Shown: positions 1 through 12,380, numbered from the stretch's first letter. The stretch is 64,000 nt of DNA from Budorcas taxicolor (GCF_023091745.1 NC_068915.1:34154001-34218000); one strand, 5' to 3'. Notes: generated by a model from the sequence alone, not told the origin. Numbers and translations: made by a program.

Positions 1-200
1 AATGAACTTATTTACAAAATATAAACAGACTCACAGATTTAGAAAACAAACCAATGGTTACAAAATGGAAACAATGGGGAAAGGGATAAACTAGGAGCTT
101 GTACTATACATAACACAGATAACCAAGAACCTACTGTATATAGCACACAGAACTATACTCAATATTCTGTTATACCCTATATACATTAAAGAGACTGGGG
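1..200 (+). mobile_element. Old L1 3' UTR fragment (part 1)
   Basis: Non-coding. The text runs like the 3' UTR of artiodactyl L1s: a stretch about keeping and rewriting a 'gataaccaa..acctactgtata' block, then a 'ctcaatattctgt' block. The same blocks occur in the same order at 2310-2500 and in the L1 at 59390-59980. The final portion of this UTR appears to resume near 940-1025, so the copy is interrupted, in part by the BovB at 295-840. The family assignment is from memory of the consensus and the exact L1 subfamily is not resolved. Confidence 0.6.
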
Positions 201-294
201 TCTTTGATGCCTTTTTAATTTCTGTCACTGTCACTAAAACTCAAATTGGATTCACTGTCTCAGAAAGATATCCCGGGCCATGGTGATACAAAAT

Positions 295-840
295 TTGTTG
301 TTGTTCAGTCGCTAAGCTGTGTCCAAATCTTTGTGACCCCATGGACTACAGCATGCCAGGATTCCCTGTCTGTCACCATCTCCCAGAGCTTGCACAAACT
401 CATGTCCATTGAGTCGGTGATGCCATCAACCATCTCATCCTCTGTCATCCTCTTCTTCACCTGCCCTCAATTTTTCCCAGCACCAGGGTCTTTTCCAATG
501 AGTTGGCTCTTCGCATCAGGTGGCCAAAACATTGGAGCCTCAGCTTCATCATCAGTCCTTCCAATTAATATTCAGGACTATTTCTTTTAGGATAGACTGG
601 TTGAATCTCCTTGTGGTCCAAAGGATTCTCAAGAGTCTTCTCCAAAATCACAGTTCAAAAGCATCAATTCTTTGGAGCTCAGCCTTCTTTATGGTCCAAC
701 TCTCAAATCCATACATGACTACTGGAAAAAACCACAGCTTTGACTATATGGAGCCTTGGTGGCAAAGTAATGTCTCTGCTTTTTAATACACTGTCTAGGT
801 TTGTAATAGCTTTTCTTCCAAGGAGCAAGCATCTTTTAAT
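295..840 (-). mobile_element. BovB LINE, 5'-truncated 3' end
   Basis: Read on the minus strand this is the 3' part of BovB: the end of the ORF2 C-terminal region ('KAEHQRID..LWCW' type) followed by the 3' UTR and the GACTGAGCGAC-type end. There are several indels and stops, so nothing is translatable as a whole. Possible imperfect target duplication: TACAAAAT at 287-294 and TATAAAAT at 840-847 (7 of 8), which I regard as tentative. It sits between two pieces of L1 3' UTR. Confidence 0.9.
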
Positions 841-939
841 ATAAAATACAGAGAGCATCAAGAAGAGAAATCTCGACAAGAAAGGCATCTTAATAGTATT
901 GATGACTCACAGAGCAATTTACAAATAAACTTATTTTAA

Positions 940-1026
940 AGAAACAATGAGAATCAGAAAAACAATGAATATGTATATGTGTGTATATATATATAAATGA
1001 AACACTTTGCTATATACCTGAAACAT
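940..1026 (+). mobile_element. Old L1 3' UTR fragment (part 2)
   Basis: Contains the 'atatgtatatgtgtgtata' and 'cactttgctatatacctgaaac' blocks that close the artiodactyl L1 3' UTR, as seen also near 2400-2450. It probably continues the L1 piece at 1-200 after the BovB insertion. A run of about 15 T at 1026-1040 follows in place of the normal end. Confidence 0.55.
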
Positions 1027-1040
1027 TTTTTTTTTTTTTT

Positions 1041-1796
1041 GTAAAGTCAAACAAGCAGTTAGGAGTTAATTAGTGATAGAACATCCATATGAATTTTTTG
1101 TATTTCAAAAGCAAGAAAATGAGTTGTGCTCTTATTACTTGCCTTTTAAGTCTATTAATTTGAGTACTATGGCTTGCATACATTTTAAGAGGAATGGGTT
1201 GTATCTTTTATTTTTCATTTGTTTGCCTTAGCTAAGCAAACAAATATTCTGGAAACACTTTAAGACCCCTAATTGCCAAGGTTTCTAGGCACATGAACAC
1301 TTGTATGCGTGTTTAGACCACATAAGGAAAATATATTTTAGCTATTAAAATAATTTGAAAACAAATAATCCATCATCCTTTTCTTCTCTAGTAGTCATAC
1401 AAAGGCTATTTTTTTAACCATTCATGCAAGTCACAACAACTTTTCTTCAACTTAGTCTTTTAGGAGAGTTTGAGATTTCAGGTACAGACATGTTTATATT
1501 CTGTATATTCTATAGTTATCATCTCATTAATGAAAAGTTTTTCTTATTTGCCTTTCACACTCTTTAGTTATGCCATTTCTTACAAGGAACATTCTAGAAT
1601 AACAAGCCTATTCTGTCTCCCCCAAATCTGGTGCTAATGCATTTGCGTACTCATACACACAAAGTATTTTGGGTAATTTCAGGCATTTTAGCTGGAGAAC
1701 TTTAGGGAGCCTTGAATACACTGAATTGAGGGTTTGAAAGGACCATCATTCTTCTAATGAAAATCATTAACCCATATAGTTAAAAGAATCTGATCA
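1041..1796. other. Unrecognised AT-rich DNA
   Basis: About 750 bases with no repeat family, coding potential or RNA structure that I can recognise. All frames are closed by frequent stops. Confidence 0.6.
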
Positions 1797-2060
1797 GGGC
1801 TTCCCTTGTGGCTCAGTGGCTAATGCAAGAGACACAGATTCAATCCCTGGTCAGGAAAAATCCCACATGCCATGGAACAACTAAGCGCATGTGTCACAAC
1901 TACTGATCCTGTGCTCTAGAGCCTGAGAGCTACAGCTACTGAGCCTGCATGCTCTAGAGCCCGTGCTCTGAACAAGAGCAGCTACTGCCATGAGAACCCA
2001 TGTACCTCAACTAGAGAGTAACTAGCACCTCCACTCTCAGTAACTGGAGCAAAACCCTCA
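1797..2060 (+). mobile_element. CHR-type (cetartiodactyl) tRNA-derived SINE
   Basis: Begins with a tRNA-like head 'gggcttccc..gtggctcagtgg' with an A-box and a B-box-like 'ttcaatccctg' near 1840. The body shows the repeating 'acaactac..gagcctg..gctctagagcc' text typical of the CHR SINEs shared by whales, hippos and ruminants. It differs from Bov-tA, whose body is BovA. It is diverged, and its 3' A-rich tail has been lost at the hAT-like element that follows. Confidence 0.75.
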
Positions 2061-2071
2061 CAGGTTCATAG

Positions 2072-2264
2072 CAGGGGTCCCCAATCTCCAGGGTCTAATG
2101 CATGATGATCTGAGTTGGAATCGATGTATGATAATAAAAATAAAGTGCATAATAAGTGTAATGTGCTTGAATCATCCCCAAACTGTCCCCCGTCACTGCC
2201 AGTCCATGGAAAAATTGTCTTCCATGAAAATGGTTCCTAGGGATAAAGAGGTTGGGGACTGATG
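2072..2264. mobile_element. Non-autonomous hAT-like DNA transposon with 8-bp TSD
   Basis: About 193 bp with imperfect terminal inverted repeats: CAGGGGTCCCCAATCTCC at the left end and the complementary ..GAGGTTGGGGAC.. at the right end. The flanks are an 8-bp target duplication with one mismatch, GTTCATAG (2064-2071) and GTTTATAG (2265-2272). An 8-bp duplication is the hAT signature. The interior ('taatgcatgatgatctgag' and 'aaaattgtcttccatgaaa' blocks) matches a common mammalian hAT-derived repeat whose name I will not guess. There is no transposase. The right terminus is degraded. Confidence 0.8.
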
Positions 2265-2309
2265 GTTTATAGGGTTATCTTTTGGTCATTGTTATATTTA
2301 AAGTATTAG

Positions 2310-2500
2310 ATAACCAACAAGGACCTATTGGATAACATGGGGAATGCTGTTCAACATTCTGTAATCAAGTAAATGTGAAAAGAATTAGAAAAAGAATAGA
2401 TACATGTATATGTATAACTGAATCACTTTGCTGTATACCTGAAACTAACAACATTCTTAATCAACCATGCTCCAACATAAAACATGTTAAATAAATAAAA
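2310..2500 (+). mobile_element. Old L1 3' UTR fragment
   Basis: Shows the ordered blocks 'gataaccaacaaggacctat', 'ctgtaatcaa', 'cactttgctgtatacctgaaact' and a degenerate 'caataaaa'-like end, i.e. the terminal 3' UTR of an artiodactyl L1. It is truncated upstream and has no ORF. Confidence 0.7.
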
Positions 2501-2505
2501 TGTTA

Positions 2506-3964
2506 CAGATATTATTATATAGATACTAATATTTGCAATTCAAATCCATTTAGAAAAAAAATAATTGAATAAACTTGCTTGTTCCTTTCTCTCACTGATC
2601 TTGAGAAATTATCTGGACCTCTGAGATCACATTTCTTTTTCATGAAAATTAGAAAATTATGCTACATACTCATATCTTTTTTAACTCTAAAACACTTAAA
2701 TTTTATTTTCTTTAAAAAAAATTAAGCTTTAAATCTCTCAGTTTTAATATTTGAGCTGTTTGTTTAATCAATTTCAATTCAAGAATTTTATCAATAGTTG
2801 TGGCCTCTGCCTGCATAAAACTAATGTATCACCAGTTTTCTTTAAAAATCTCCTTCTACTATTCTAAGAGCTCTTCAAAATATTAAACAAGTAACCAGTG
2901 TCAGTATGAGTGTATTATTTAAACTTTGCTGTAGATATTTTATATTTTTAATAATTATTACCTTGCAAATTGGCATAACATATCCATTTAAAGTTTCTAC
3001 TTTTAAATATAATATCCATAATGCTTCTGAACTCTATATTGTCTGAGCAACTCTACTGAAGTCTCAATATTAAACAAATAAATCAGATTGTGTCAACATA
3101 CACTGCTGGAGATCTTACTATATGAAATGTATTTATTTCTATCATTATTAATTTCTAGGAACAGCAAAACAGACCAGAAAAATAAATGTTTAGTCTTAGA
3201 CTGCACATCAGAAAATGCACCACAGCTTAAATTTTCACTTGACAGATCAATGTTCCATAGTGTAATTTAATGTCCTCCCAAATCCAAAGACCAACGTGAA
3301 AATAAAATGACAATTTCCATTTCCCTATAGTATCTACTCTAATCTAACTGCATTTTCATCATGCATTTCTAGAAACTGGATCTGGCTTGGAAATCTATAA
3401 ACATTAGGATGACAATGTTACAACTATTTGGAGTATATAATTATCCTCCCAATCTGATGATAACATAACATTTTCTGAAAATCAGGTGATGTTTTAAATA
3501 CATAAAGTGCAATCATCAGATTTCCATTCAAGCTGGCCTAGTGATTTTTTATAGTAAGAAGAAGCTAATTAAACAAATGCTATGGCTACATTTGGCAAGG
3601 GTTAGCCACGATGTACCAGTTGGAGAGATGAATTTTGAAATTAAATACTGTGTATTAACTCTAATGATATTGTTCTCTAATTTATTCAACTTGAAAGTGT
3701 AGCCAAGGAAACGTTAGGCTTTGTTCCTCATGAAATAGCTATGTGATCAGGGAAGGTCTAGAGTTATTTGAATGACAGAAATGGTGCTTTCTGTAATACC
3801 ATTACAGAAATGGTAATCCCTTCTTACCCGCCTTGCCCTGCCATCACCAAGGATGCAGTTTACCTTAAAGAGGAAGAGAGAGACAAAGTCTTAATGCAAC
3901 ACTGTCCTGTTAACATACGCTTTCCTTCAGCTGATAGCCATTTAACCAACACGTTGACCTCTCA
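2506..3964. other. Unrecognised AT-rich DNA
   Basis: About 1.45 kb with nothing recognisable. A 60-codon open frame at 3088-3270 has no resemblance to a known protein and no supporting context. Confidence 0.6.
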
Positions 3965-3969
3965 CTTTT

Positions 3970-4300
3970 ATTTTCTGGCTTATTTATTCACTCAACAAAT
4001 ACTACTCTGAGTGCCTGTTATATGCCAGGTCTATTCTATATGTTGTGTAGAAAAGATGTACTTCTTTTGGTACTTACATTAAAATATTTTATAGATATAT
4101 GATTTTATATAAAGATTTATAGAATATTACCATTTAAAACCAGCTTAAGAAATTACTTACCCCTTTCCTTGATTTTATTTGTGAAGAAACTGAAGGCTAC
4201 AGACAGAGAATATGATTTCTCAAGATTACATATAGTGAAGGGTTATGGCAAACATAATGCCAGTATTCATTCTACTTCTCTAGATATCACTGAAGATAAT
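3970..4300 (+). repeat. Probable MIR relic, interrupted by AT-rich DNA
   Basis: 'ttcactcaacaaatactactctgagtgcc..tatgccagg' near 3985-4030 and 'gaagaaactgaaggctacagacagag' near 4190-4215 are the two halves of MIR. They lie further apart (about 165 bp) than in the consensus, so extra AT-rich sequence lies between them. Confidence 0.5.
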
Positions 4301-5945
4301 TACCTATTTACATCTGCTTTTTAGAATGTTTCTAGCCTCTTCTTACTCTCTCACTGTGTTCTGGTTATGCTTTTCCTGTGCTGTGGATGACCTGGTTGAG
4401 AGTTACACTTTCCTGTTTGCCCTTTTCTGAGTCACCTTCAATTGCAGGTTCTCTAATTGTTGTCTGACACCATAGGAACAATGTTGGCTGTGAAGGAGGC
4501 CAGGTGAATCCCTAAGGTTTACTGCACTGTGCTTCATTTCTCTTCTGTCGCTAACTGTGAGACCATTTGGCAACAGTTGACTCAGAGCCTTAAGATAATT
4601 AGTTCTTCCTCAGAATGGCATGGTTTTTAAGGAAGGAAGTACGCAACATTTGTTCCAAAACCCAAATCTATCATTTGGAGAATGTGACCCAGTTTGGTGG
4701 CTCTTTGATATTTTTGAAAATAGCTTCATGAATAATATCCTGACCCATCCCAATAACATCTTGTTCCTATTGAAAACTAACAAACAAACAAACAAACAAA
4801 AAAAGGCAAAAAAAAAAAAAAAAGGAAAAACATAAAATACTACAAAAGAAGTAAAATGAAAAGATAATTTTAAAGTAGATGAACAATGCTTAATACAATA
4901 ATTATACACTCTATATAACTTAATTTTTATAGATATAAGTATACTTAACACCTAACATTTAGAATAAATTACTACATATTGAACCCTAATACTTTAACTC
5001 AGTCATATTAATGTAGGAAGCCATAATCAAATATGAGTTCTAAAAAGATGAATATAAAATTTTCAGTATGATTGGGTAAAAAATTATTTACTATGTCTAT
5101 ATATATTTGTACATCAGATACTAAGTTCAATCAATTTGAAATCTTTACTAAATTTAGTACAATTCTTCAAGGAATTTGCTTAAACAGAGAACAATCAGGT
5201 TTGGCTAAACTTTTTATTGTTCTATATTGCATAGATAGTAAATAAAATATCAGATTTATATGAACATTAAAAAATAAGTAAGTTGTGATTTACAATAAGA
5301 AATAAATATTTTGGTCTTTACCACCCCCCCCCCCCATAGTTCTTGGCATACAGCTTTAAAAACGTTTGTAATGTCCTAAGTGATAAACATGAATACAAAT
5401 GCTATCACATTATTTTGATATTGTGGGAAATAATTTGTTTCCTAATAACCAATGGGATAGCTCTAATTTTAGAAAGTGAAGAAACCAATCCCTTTGGTAG
5501 GGAATTCAAAACCCTTGCTGATTTTATAATTATAACATCCAGCATTATGTTAATTATGTAATCACATATATTACTGTGTAACACTACAATGTACAAAGTA
5601 GACATATCTTGTATGAATACTCTGGTCTTGCACATTCACAGTGCTCTATGTTTGTTCCCTCTAACCAAATGTCTTTGTACTATCTTGCCATAAAAATCTT
5701 TCAGGATGATATAGCTTAAATGTCACTACGTCCTGGAGATTTCTTAAATCATTTTAAAGAAAATTCTTATTTCCTTCCCTTATACTTCCTTAATCCTTTG
5801 AACACTGATTAAAGCATTTAACATGGTCTACTCTATATTTTAAACATCCATTTTCATCCTAAACCACTAAGGTCTTAGATTTACAAACGCACTATATGTA
5901 GTTTTTATTTATTTATTTACCTGAGTGTGCTGTGTGTGTGTGGAT
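4301..5945. other. Unrecognised AT-rich DNA with simple repeats
   Basis: Holds a (CAAA)n run at 4781-4800 followed by a 16-A tract at 4808-4823, and a 12-C tract at 5324-5335. I recognise nothing else. Open frames of 70-110 codons here (for example the minus-strand frame over 4610-4951) are low-complexity translations of AT-rich DNA. Confidence 0.6.
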
Positions 5946-6137
5946 GGTGCTTAGTCATGTCTGACTCTTTGGGGTCCCATAGACTATGGTCTCTCAGTTT
6001 CCTCTATCCATGGGATTTTCTAGGCAATATTGGAGTGGGTTGTCATTTCCTATTCCAGGGAATCTTCCCGATCTAGGGATCAAATCCCTACAGCTTTTTA
6101 AACTGGATTCCTTACCACTGAACCACCTGAACTTCCC
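5946..6137 (-). mobile_element. Bov-tA SINE
   Basis: On the minus strand a tRNA-Glu-like head (ends near 6137, '..gggaagttc' complement) leads into the BovA body and ends in the BovB-like tail near 5946. It is clearly diverged and no clear target duplication is visible. Confidence 0.85.
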
Positions 6138-6243
6138 TAATAAATGAGTCATATTTAACCGTCTTGATTTGATCTGTCTTTACATAGTACACAAAACTCT
6201 GCAGAAAATTTTGAAAACCTGGAGTTAGACTATTAGGATCATT

Positions 6244-6473
6244 CTACCTGATGCAAAAAGCTGACTCATTGGAAAAGATCCTGATGCTGGGAAAGGCTGA
6301 AAGCGGGAGGAGAAGGGGACGACAGAGGATGAGATGGTTGGATGGCATCATCGACTCAATGGACATGGGTTTGGGTGAACTCCAGGAGTTGGTGATGGAC
6401 AGGGAGGCCTGAATGCTGCAGTCCATGGGGTCACAAAGAGTCAGACATGGCTGAGCAACTGAACTGAACTGAT
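6244..6473 (+). mobile_element. BovB LINE, 3' end only
   Basis: About 230 bp of the BovB 3' terminus: 'gatgctgggaaaggctgaa', 'ggaggagaaggggacgac', 'gatgagatggttggatggc', ending in 'gactgaactgaactga'-type repeats. It is strongly 5'-truncated and encodes only the last residues of ORF2, with no domain. Confidence 0.9.
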
Positions 6474-6779
6474 AACACACTACTGCCATTATTTAGGGTT
6501 CTTTCTCATATTATAATTGTATATTTTGATTCAGAATCCTGCTGTATTTTACTGTCCTCCACATATTGGCATTGTGAAGTGTACAGGAGAGATTAGCACA
6601 GCAGGTCTCCTGTGCAGATCTCCTCTTCTAACATTCCTTAGAAGAGCCTATTTGCAGGGGTAGCCCTGAGCTAGTGTTGGAGAACTTGGCTTTTGATCTT
6701 CTCTACACTGCTAAGGCATTTTTGATTGCCTGGGGGATTGAATTCACTGTACCAGCCTGAAAGCAGAAGTAAAATCTGT

Positions 6780-7125
6780 TTTCCTTCTGGGATTCAGGAA
6801 TTTCTATGATTATGGCTAATCACATGGGCAAAGAATGACTGTAGACCAGTTCCCACTGAAGACCATGGACCCAGTCTCTAGCAGGTTTCCCTGGGCAGGA
6901 ACTGCAGGTGTGTACAACTAACATTTGATGTGGCACTCCCTGAGAGGGAACACTTCCCAAATCTAGTAGATGGAACCTCCAGACTCTGCCCAATGCATCT
7001 TTTTCCTTAATAATCCATTGTGTATCATTCCACTGTAATATTAACCACAGCCATGAATACAACTGTGTCTGAGTTCTGTCCTTCCAATGAAATACCAAAC
7101 ATATATTCTTAGAACCCATGAAACA
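6780..7125 (+). repeat. Ancient LTR- or L1-type 3' end (family unresolved)
   Basis: The block 'gactctgcccaatgcatct..cctt' followed by 'cactgtaatattaaccacagcc', 'gagttctgtcc' and 'tccaatgaaatacc' follows the 3' end of a widespread old mammalian dispersed repeat that I remember but cannot name. There are no ORF and no visible TSD. If this is an endogenous retroviral LTR it is a decayed non-coding relic. Confidence 0.4.
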
Positions 7126-7399
7126 GGAAGGAACTATTTAGATAGTGTTCTGTTACTTTTCTTGGCAAACCTGGGATACTTTCATTACAACAGACAAATA
7201 ATCAAGTGTTAGAGAGAAAAATTAACAGTCCCCTGTATGTCCTAATACTTCATTCTTCCATCAGCAATTCCTATATCCTCACAATGGTGGCATTGTTTGA
7301 GCATGGCTTTGCCTAGTTAAAAGATGGAAGAGTGAAAGAAAAGATAAGTAAAATGTATTTTTTAGAAGATTAAGCTATATTTGGGGAGATAATGCAGTA
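7126..7399. other. Unrecognised DNA
   Basis: Short stretch between the ancient repeat and the MIR. Nothing recognisable. Confidence 0.5.
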
Positions 7400-7570
7400 G
7401 AAAGAAAACAGCACTGTGTTTTATAATCGAGTTTCTGTCTGGCCATTTCCCAAACATGAGACCTTAGGGAAGTCATTTAACCTCATCAGGAACTAATTCT
7501 GATTACGTAAAGGGGAATAATAAAACTTCTCTGTCACTGTTGTAGGGGTGCTGAGAAGATAAAATTAGTT
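7400..7570 (+). repeat. MIR SINE relic
   Basis: Contains the MIR core order 'gagaccttagggaagtcatttaacct', 'gtaaaggggaataataaaac' and 'ttgtaggggtgctgagaagat', i.e. the tRNA-derived CORE-SINE region in the plus orientation. It is diverged and non-coding. Confidence 0.75.
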
Positions 7571-7937
7571 AAACTGGGTAAAATTCAGCTGACCATTTTT
7601 ACATTTAGTTATGGTTTCTTCCTCCTAATTCTAGGTTTTAGGCTTAAATCTGGGCAATGTTTCAGGAAGTTATTTCAGTTCATTCAATTCTGATCTCCAT
7701 GCAAGGTTAGAACTATGCAGAACTGTATCTTCACTGTGGGGATAAGAAAAAATCAGAGCAATGAAAGGAGTCAAGATAAACAGCAGTTGCTCAAGGGTAA
7801 GAAAATAAAATCTAGATATAAATTTTAAGTGTACCTCTAAGCTTCCAGAAAGCACTTAATTCAGGTAAAAAAAGTTGGATAATTACCATGTAAGTATCTA
7901 TTTTCATCTGTAAATATATGTGTTAGGGAAGAATAAT

Positions 7938-8150
7938 AATAGTAATAAGCTTTAGTATTTATTGTGAGGTAGGAATTAAGCTAAGTGTTTACGCCACACT
8001 CCTTATCTTATTTAATCCTGTGTTCAACCTGAGAAATTAGGCATTATTATTCTCCCAGATTTTCAGATTAAGCTATGAAGACCTTGAGGTGTTGCAATGT
8101 GTCCACATGGCTAGTTAAGACACCAGCAGAGTAGGTGTAGAAGTGTGCTG
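7938..8150 (+). repeat. MIR SINE relic
   Basis: Matches the MIR 5'-to-3' order: 'agtatttattgtgaggtagg', 'taagctaagtgttta', 'cttatcttatttaatcctg', 'gcattattattctcccagattttcag', 'ccttgaggtgttgcaatgtg', 'cacatggctagttaagac'. It is a second MIR about 400 bp after the previous one, same orientation. Confidence 0.75.
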
Positions 8151-9332
8151 AAATACAATTCCTCTTGACAAATACATTAGCATTTTCCTATGTTTCTGTT
8201 CTGGTTTGGTATAGAAAACTTCAATTTTTTTTTTAAATTTTACTTGAATGTCATAGCCAGATACTAGTTTTTCATTTCAAAAATAATGTTTTTCATAACA
8301 AGAATGTGAATATTATTTGATAACTCAGTATAGTTTAACAGAGTACTAAACTGAGCCTAATGAAATCATCAGTTATTCCCAGGATTTTGTTCAAGTTTCC
8401 CTGGCCCACTTACATAAATTAGTGTATTTCCAAAAACAAAAACAAAGCCCAACATGAAAAGTACTTAATATTGTGGGAATCCTACCAGAAATTATATTTG
8501 GTGATTTTCTTTTTCTCTTCTTTAATGAGAAAAATGACAAAAGAATGATCTTAAAATTATCAAAAATAGCATGCCTCTAAATAGTGAGTCCAGTTTGCTT
8601 TTCTATGAACAAACTTAGGACCAAACAGCTCTATGTGGATTCTTTGTATTGAGAACTAAGATAATAACAATCTGTTTGACATTTATATGGATCAGCTCAT
8701 CAGAGAGGCAAACTGCTTAGATGTGATGGGCTTATGTGTAGTCCAGAGAGAAGGCTGTGTATGTACTGAAGTGGTTTAGCATGGGGAAGAAAACAAAGTC
8801 TGAGGAGCTTTTGTCTGAGATGATCTCTGAGGATGAGTTTTAGCATATTAGAGGGATAAAATGAACCTGTATAATGAATCAAAACAGGGCAACATCACTG
8901 ATGTGGCGTTATGAACTCTTGAAGAGCCTGAATAATTAAAGGAGCAGCAAAGTTTAACTCAGAATTACTGAACTTCTGCTACCTGCAGTAAATCTGAGAA
9001 TGAGATGCAAGATTATTTTTGCAAACTGGTTTTGTTCATGAGTAAGTATGGTGTATTTTTATCCATTATATTAACAGTAAAATACTAGAGAGAGAAGGGG
9101 GAGTGATAGAGAAAAAGGGATGAAGGAGGGAAAGTTGGGGGTGGGAGAGAAAGAGAGAGAAGGAATGTACTAAGACCCTTCATGACAAGGATAACAGCTT
9201 AAAATACTTTCTGCAGTAAATTTTATCCCAGGAAGAGTAGATGGCCCCCAGTCCCCGCTCCACCTAAGTAAAATACTAATGGCTATACAAAAGTAATTAC
9301 AAGAACTTCCCATATCTTTTATTAACTTAATA
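8151..9332. other. Unrecognised DNA with a purine-rich tract
   Basis: No repeat family recognised. The interval 9086-9165 is a GA-rich low-complexity tract (agagagag / gaaggaggga). All frames are short. Confidence 0.6.
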
Positions 9333-9550
9333 ACCAAATATTTATCAACTACCTGCTATGTTGAAGGACTTGGTTATGCTGTGTTACCTGGGAAACAAGA
9401 AAGACACAAACCCTACCCTGAGGCACTCATGTTCTACCACAGGTAAGAGAAATTAATTGCTAACCGCACACATAAGTAACTATTTACTGTTCTATTTATA
9501 ATCATTGTTTTATGAAGGAGAAATAATAGAGATGTATCAATGAATGACTC
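9333..9550 (+). repeat. Ancient mammalian repeat (family unresolved)
   Basis: 'ccaaatatttatcaactacctgctatg', 'cctgggaaacaagaaagacac' and 'ctaccctgaggcactcatgttct' follow a common eutherian dispersed repeat that begins with an 'aacaaatatttattgagcacctac'-like segment. The region starting at 53495 has the same organisation. I cannot fix the family name without a library search. Confidence 0.45.
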
Positions 9551-9954
9551 ACCTCTGTCAACGTGAATTAGAGCAGAAGTGAGCATGTGGCCAAATTTGG
9601 GCCACGGGGTGAAATGAAGCTAGGTATAGTTTCTCGGAAATTTGAATTTAATCTTACGCTAGCCACAGAAAGTCTCTCTCCTTGCTTCACATTTCTTCAA
9701 AGAAATCTGAAATCAGTATCTCCTCTAGTCGTTTCATTCCCATCCTAAAGCCTCCACCCCAGCACCCCCATTCCCCCCAAAAAAAGAATTCATGGTGGCA
9801 AAGGCCAAAAATTCCAAGGAAGCAGCTCTAGCGCTGAACCCACTGTGTTAAGTCAACCTTGAATCTTGCCTTTTGTATTATGTGAATAACAATTTTATTA
9901 TTTATGTGAGTTTGAATTGGGTTTTTATTATCTTTGTTTGAAAATATCCAAACT

Positions 9955-10100
9955 GATATAGCCCTGCACAAGTCATTTAACTTCATAATATTTTTTTCAT
10001 TAACAATAGGAGTCCTAAGGATATTAGAGGCTTATTATAAATATCTAATGAGATGATGTTTGTCACTGTGCATTGCAATCTATAAACTAAAATACATTTT
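9955..10100 (+). repeat. Weak MIR-like relic
   Basis: 'cacaagtcatttaacttcat' and 'tctaatgagatgatg' are spaced as in the MIR core. Divergence is high, so this is a tentative call. Confidence 0.4.
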
Positions 10101-12214
10101 AAAGTCATCATTTTGAAGTATGAAGAAAAAGTAGTCATCAGATTTAAGTTTATTCTTACTAATAATCATGCCTATGCAAGCTAAAATGGTAAAAATATAC
10201 TGGATTTTTTTTTCACATAGAATTCAGGAAAGAACTATTTTTTATAGTATAACTGGACATTTATGAAAATGTTGTATTTCAAAATATTTCACACTTACTT
10301 TACAAGAGGAAGACAGAGTCCCTGAGGGAGAATATATGAAAATGTTATCATAAAAAAAGATCAATATATAAAGGTGAACATTTTTCTATTAAAATTCACC
10401 AGCTGTTATTAGCATACATAAATATCTACACTATCACCAATCCCCGTTTAAATTTTGGAACACATTAAGTATCTGGGTGAGGACACAAAGTCTAGCATTG
10501 AGAGTGGGTACAGAAAAGCAAACTTGAGAGAAGCAAGCAACTAACCACCTTGAAGAACAGCAAGCTTGGATGTCATGTGAGAGGCAAAAATAAATGAAGC
10601 AGAACGACGCAGTAGTGGAAAAAGCTGTAGAGGTTAAGAATGTATTCAATGGCATTTAAAAGAACTTGCTTCAGAGAATTTCCCAGTGGATACATAAATT
10701 CTAACGTCAAGTTTGTATTTTATCTTTGTAGTTCTGAAAACTCATTCTTCTACTTTTAAGGAACATTCTATTTATATCTCTCAGTAAATTATCCCAATTT
10801 GGCCACGGGTGAAGAACAAAATTATGCTTTGAAAAAGAACTAGCCAATCATTTTTGTTTATTAAGATTCATAACTCTGTTTAAAATTACTTTTTGTTTTT
10901 CTTTTACTTATCTACACTAAACAATGCCTGATGATCCTCAACTAAAGTATAGGAAAAGATGTTGGTTTTAACAGCATGATAATAGCTAGTTGAATATTTT
11001 CTATTATTATAAAAGTTTATAAGAAATTTTAAAGATATTTAATAAAAGGAGAAAACTATCAGAGTTATAAAGTGTTAGTAAAACTTCCTGAATCAAATGC
11101 TGTATCTAGTGAAGGGAAAAAATGGAGTTTATTCAAGGACCACAACCAAATGACTGATGGAATGATTGTTCAGCAGCCTGAACTATGGCAAGAAAATTGA
11201 TCCTAGAGAAAAAAGCAATTACTATTTTTGTCGGCATTTCAGTGGTGATAGAGAGGTCTATGTGAACCTGTCACTACTCAGACTAATCAGGAGGTTTTTA
11301 AAGATCTATAATAGAGGCTTTTAAAAAAATTATGATTGTCCTAAAACACAAACATGTTTTAATATAGTACTGTTCATATCTTCTATAAATGTCTAGAGAA
11401 AAACTTGTCAAATATAAACTCATGTTAGATGGATTAGCTTTTTTTCTAAAATAGTTACATATAATGAAACTGACCAATATGCCTCTAATGAAATTATAAA
11501 TTCTTATTTTATAAGAATTTGGTTTATTTTCTGTTGGTTTTTCTTGGGTTATTGACTTTTGAGTTTATTCCACTATCTTGCTAATGAATTCCTGTCCTTT
11601 TCCTTTAAAAACAAAGAACATACTTACATTTTATCACTCATATGTGGTTCTCAAATCTTTTTATTCACACTACTAAGGATTATTAAATTATTACCACAGG
11701 AACAAAAAATTCAGTATTAAAAGTTAGGATAGGTATTTTTTATATATATATATATATATAACACATACACACACATATATATAAATGAAAATCAAATTTT
11801 TCATTACATACACACACACTCTGCCTTAAAAACTTGGTTCCGAGGAAAAATTTTTCTTCATTATATATAAGCAAATTCAAAAACTGATGCAGTTTAGGAA
11901 ATTGCTATCAATAATATAGACAGAATATAAACCACATTACAACATGAAACAATAAAAAGTTTTCAAAGGGTGGTTCCTTAGCAATCTTAACATATTACCA
12001 AAGAAATATAATATTCTTTCAAATCCCGTGATATTAAAAAAAAAAACAAACCATATATCAGTTTACATTACTAGCAAATCTTTCTTATCTTTGCTTGGGG
12101 AATAGATTGGTATCCTGTATTGGGAGGAAAAATTACTGTAGTAATTACTGTAGAGCAGGATACAAATTATGATAAATCAAGCTTCTACGTTCCTCACTTA
12201 AGGGAAGGTAATAT
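10101..12214. other. Unrecognised AT-rich DNA with a TA/CA microsatellite
   Basis: About 2.1 kb with no recognised dispersed repeat. A (TA)n tract runs from 11740 into a short (CA)n and second (TA)n up to about 11784. A 73-codon minus-strand frame (10434-10655) shows no recognisable protein. Confidence 0.6.
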
Positions 12215-12345
12215 AGTATACTATTTAAATACAGACCTAATGCAATTCTCAGACCCTCCACTTAAGAGCTATGTAACCCTGAGCAAGTATTTAAACTTTA
12301 TAAGCTTCAGTGTTCTCATCTACAAAGTGAGAAAAAAAAATCATG
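12215..12345 (+). repeat. MIR SINE relic
   Basis: 'agagctatgtaaccctgagcaagtatttaaact' followed by 'tcagtgttctcatctacaaagtgag' matches the MIR core ('agctgtgtgaccttgggcaag' to 'cctcatctgtaaaatggg'). Diverged but in register. Confidence 0.6.
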
Positions 12346-12380
12346 TTTCATAAACTAGTGTATAAGCTTAGGGCTTCTAA

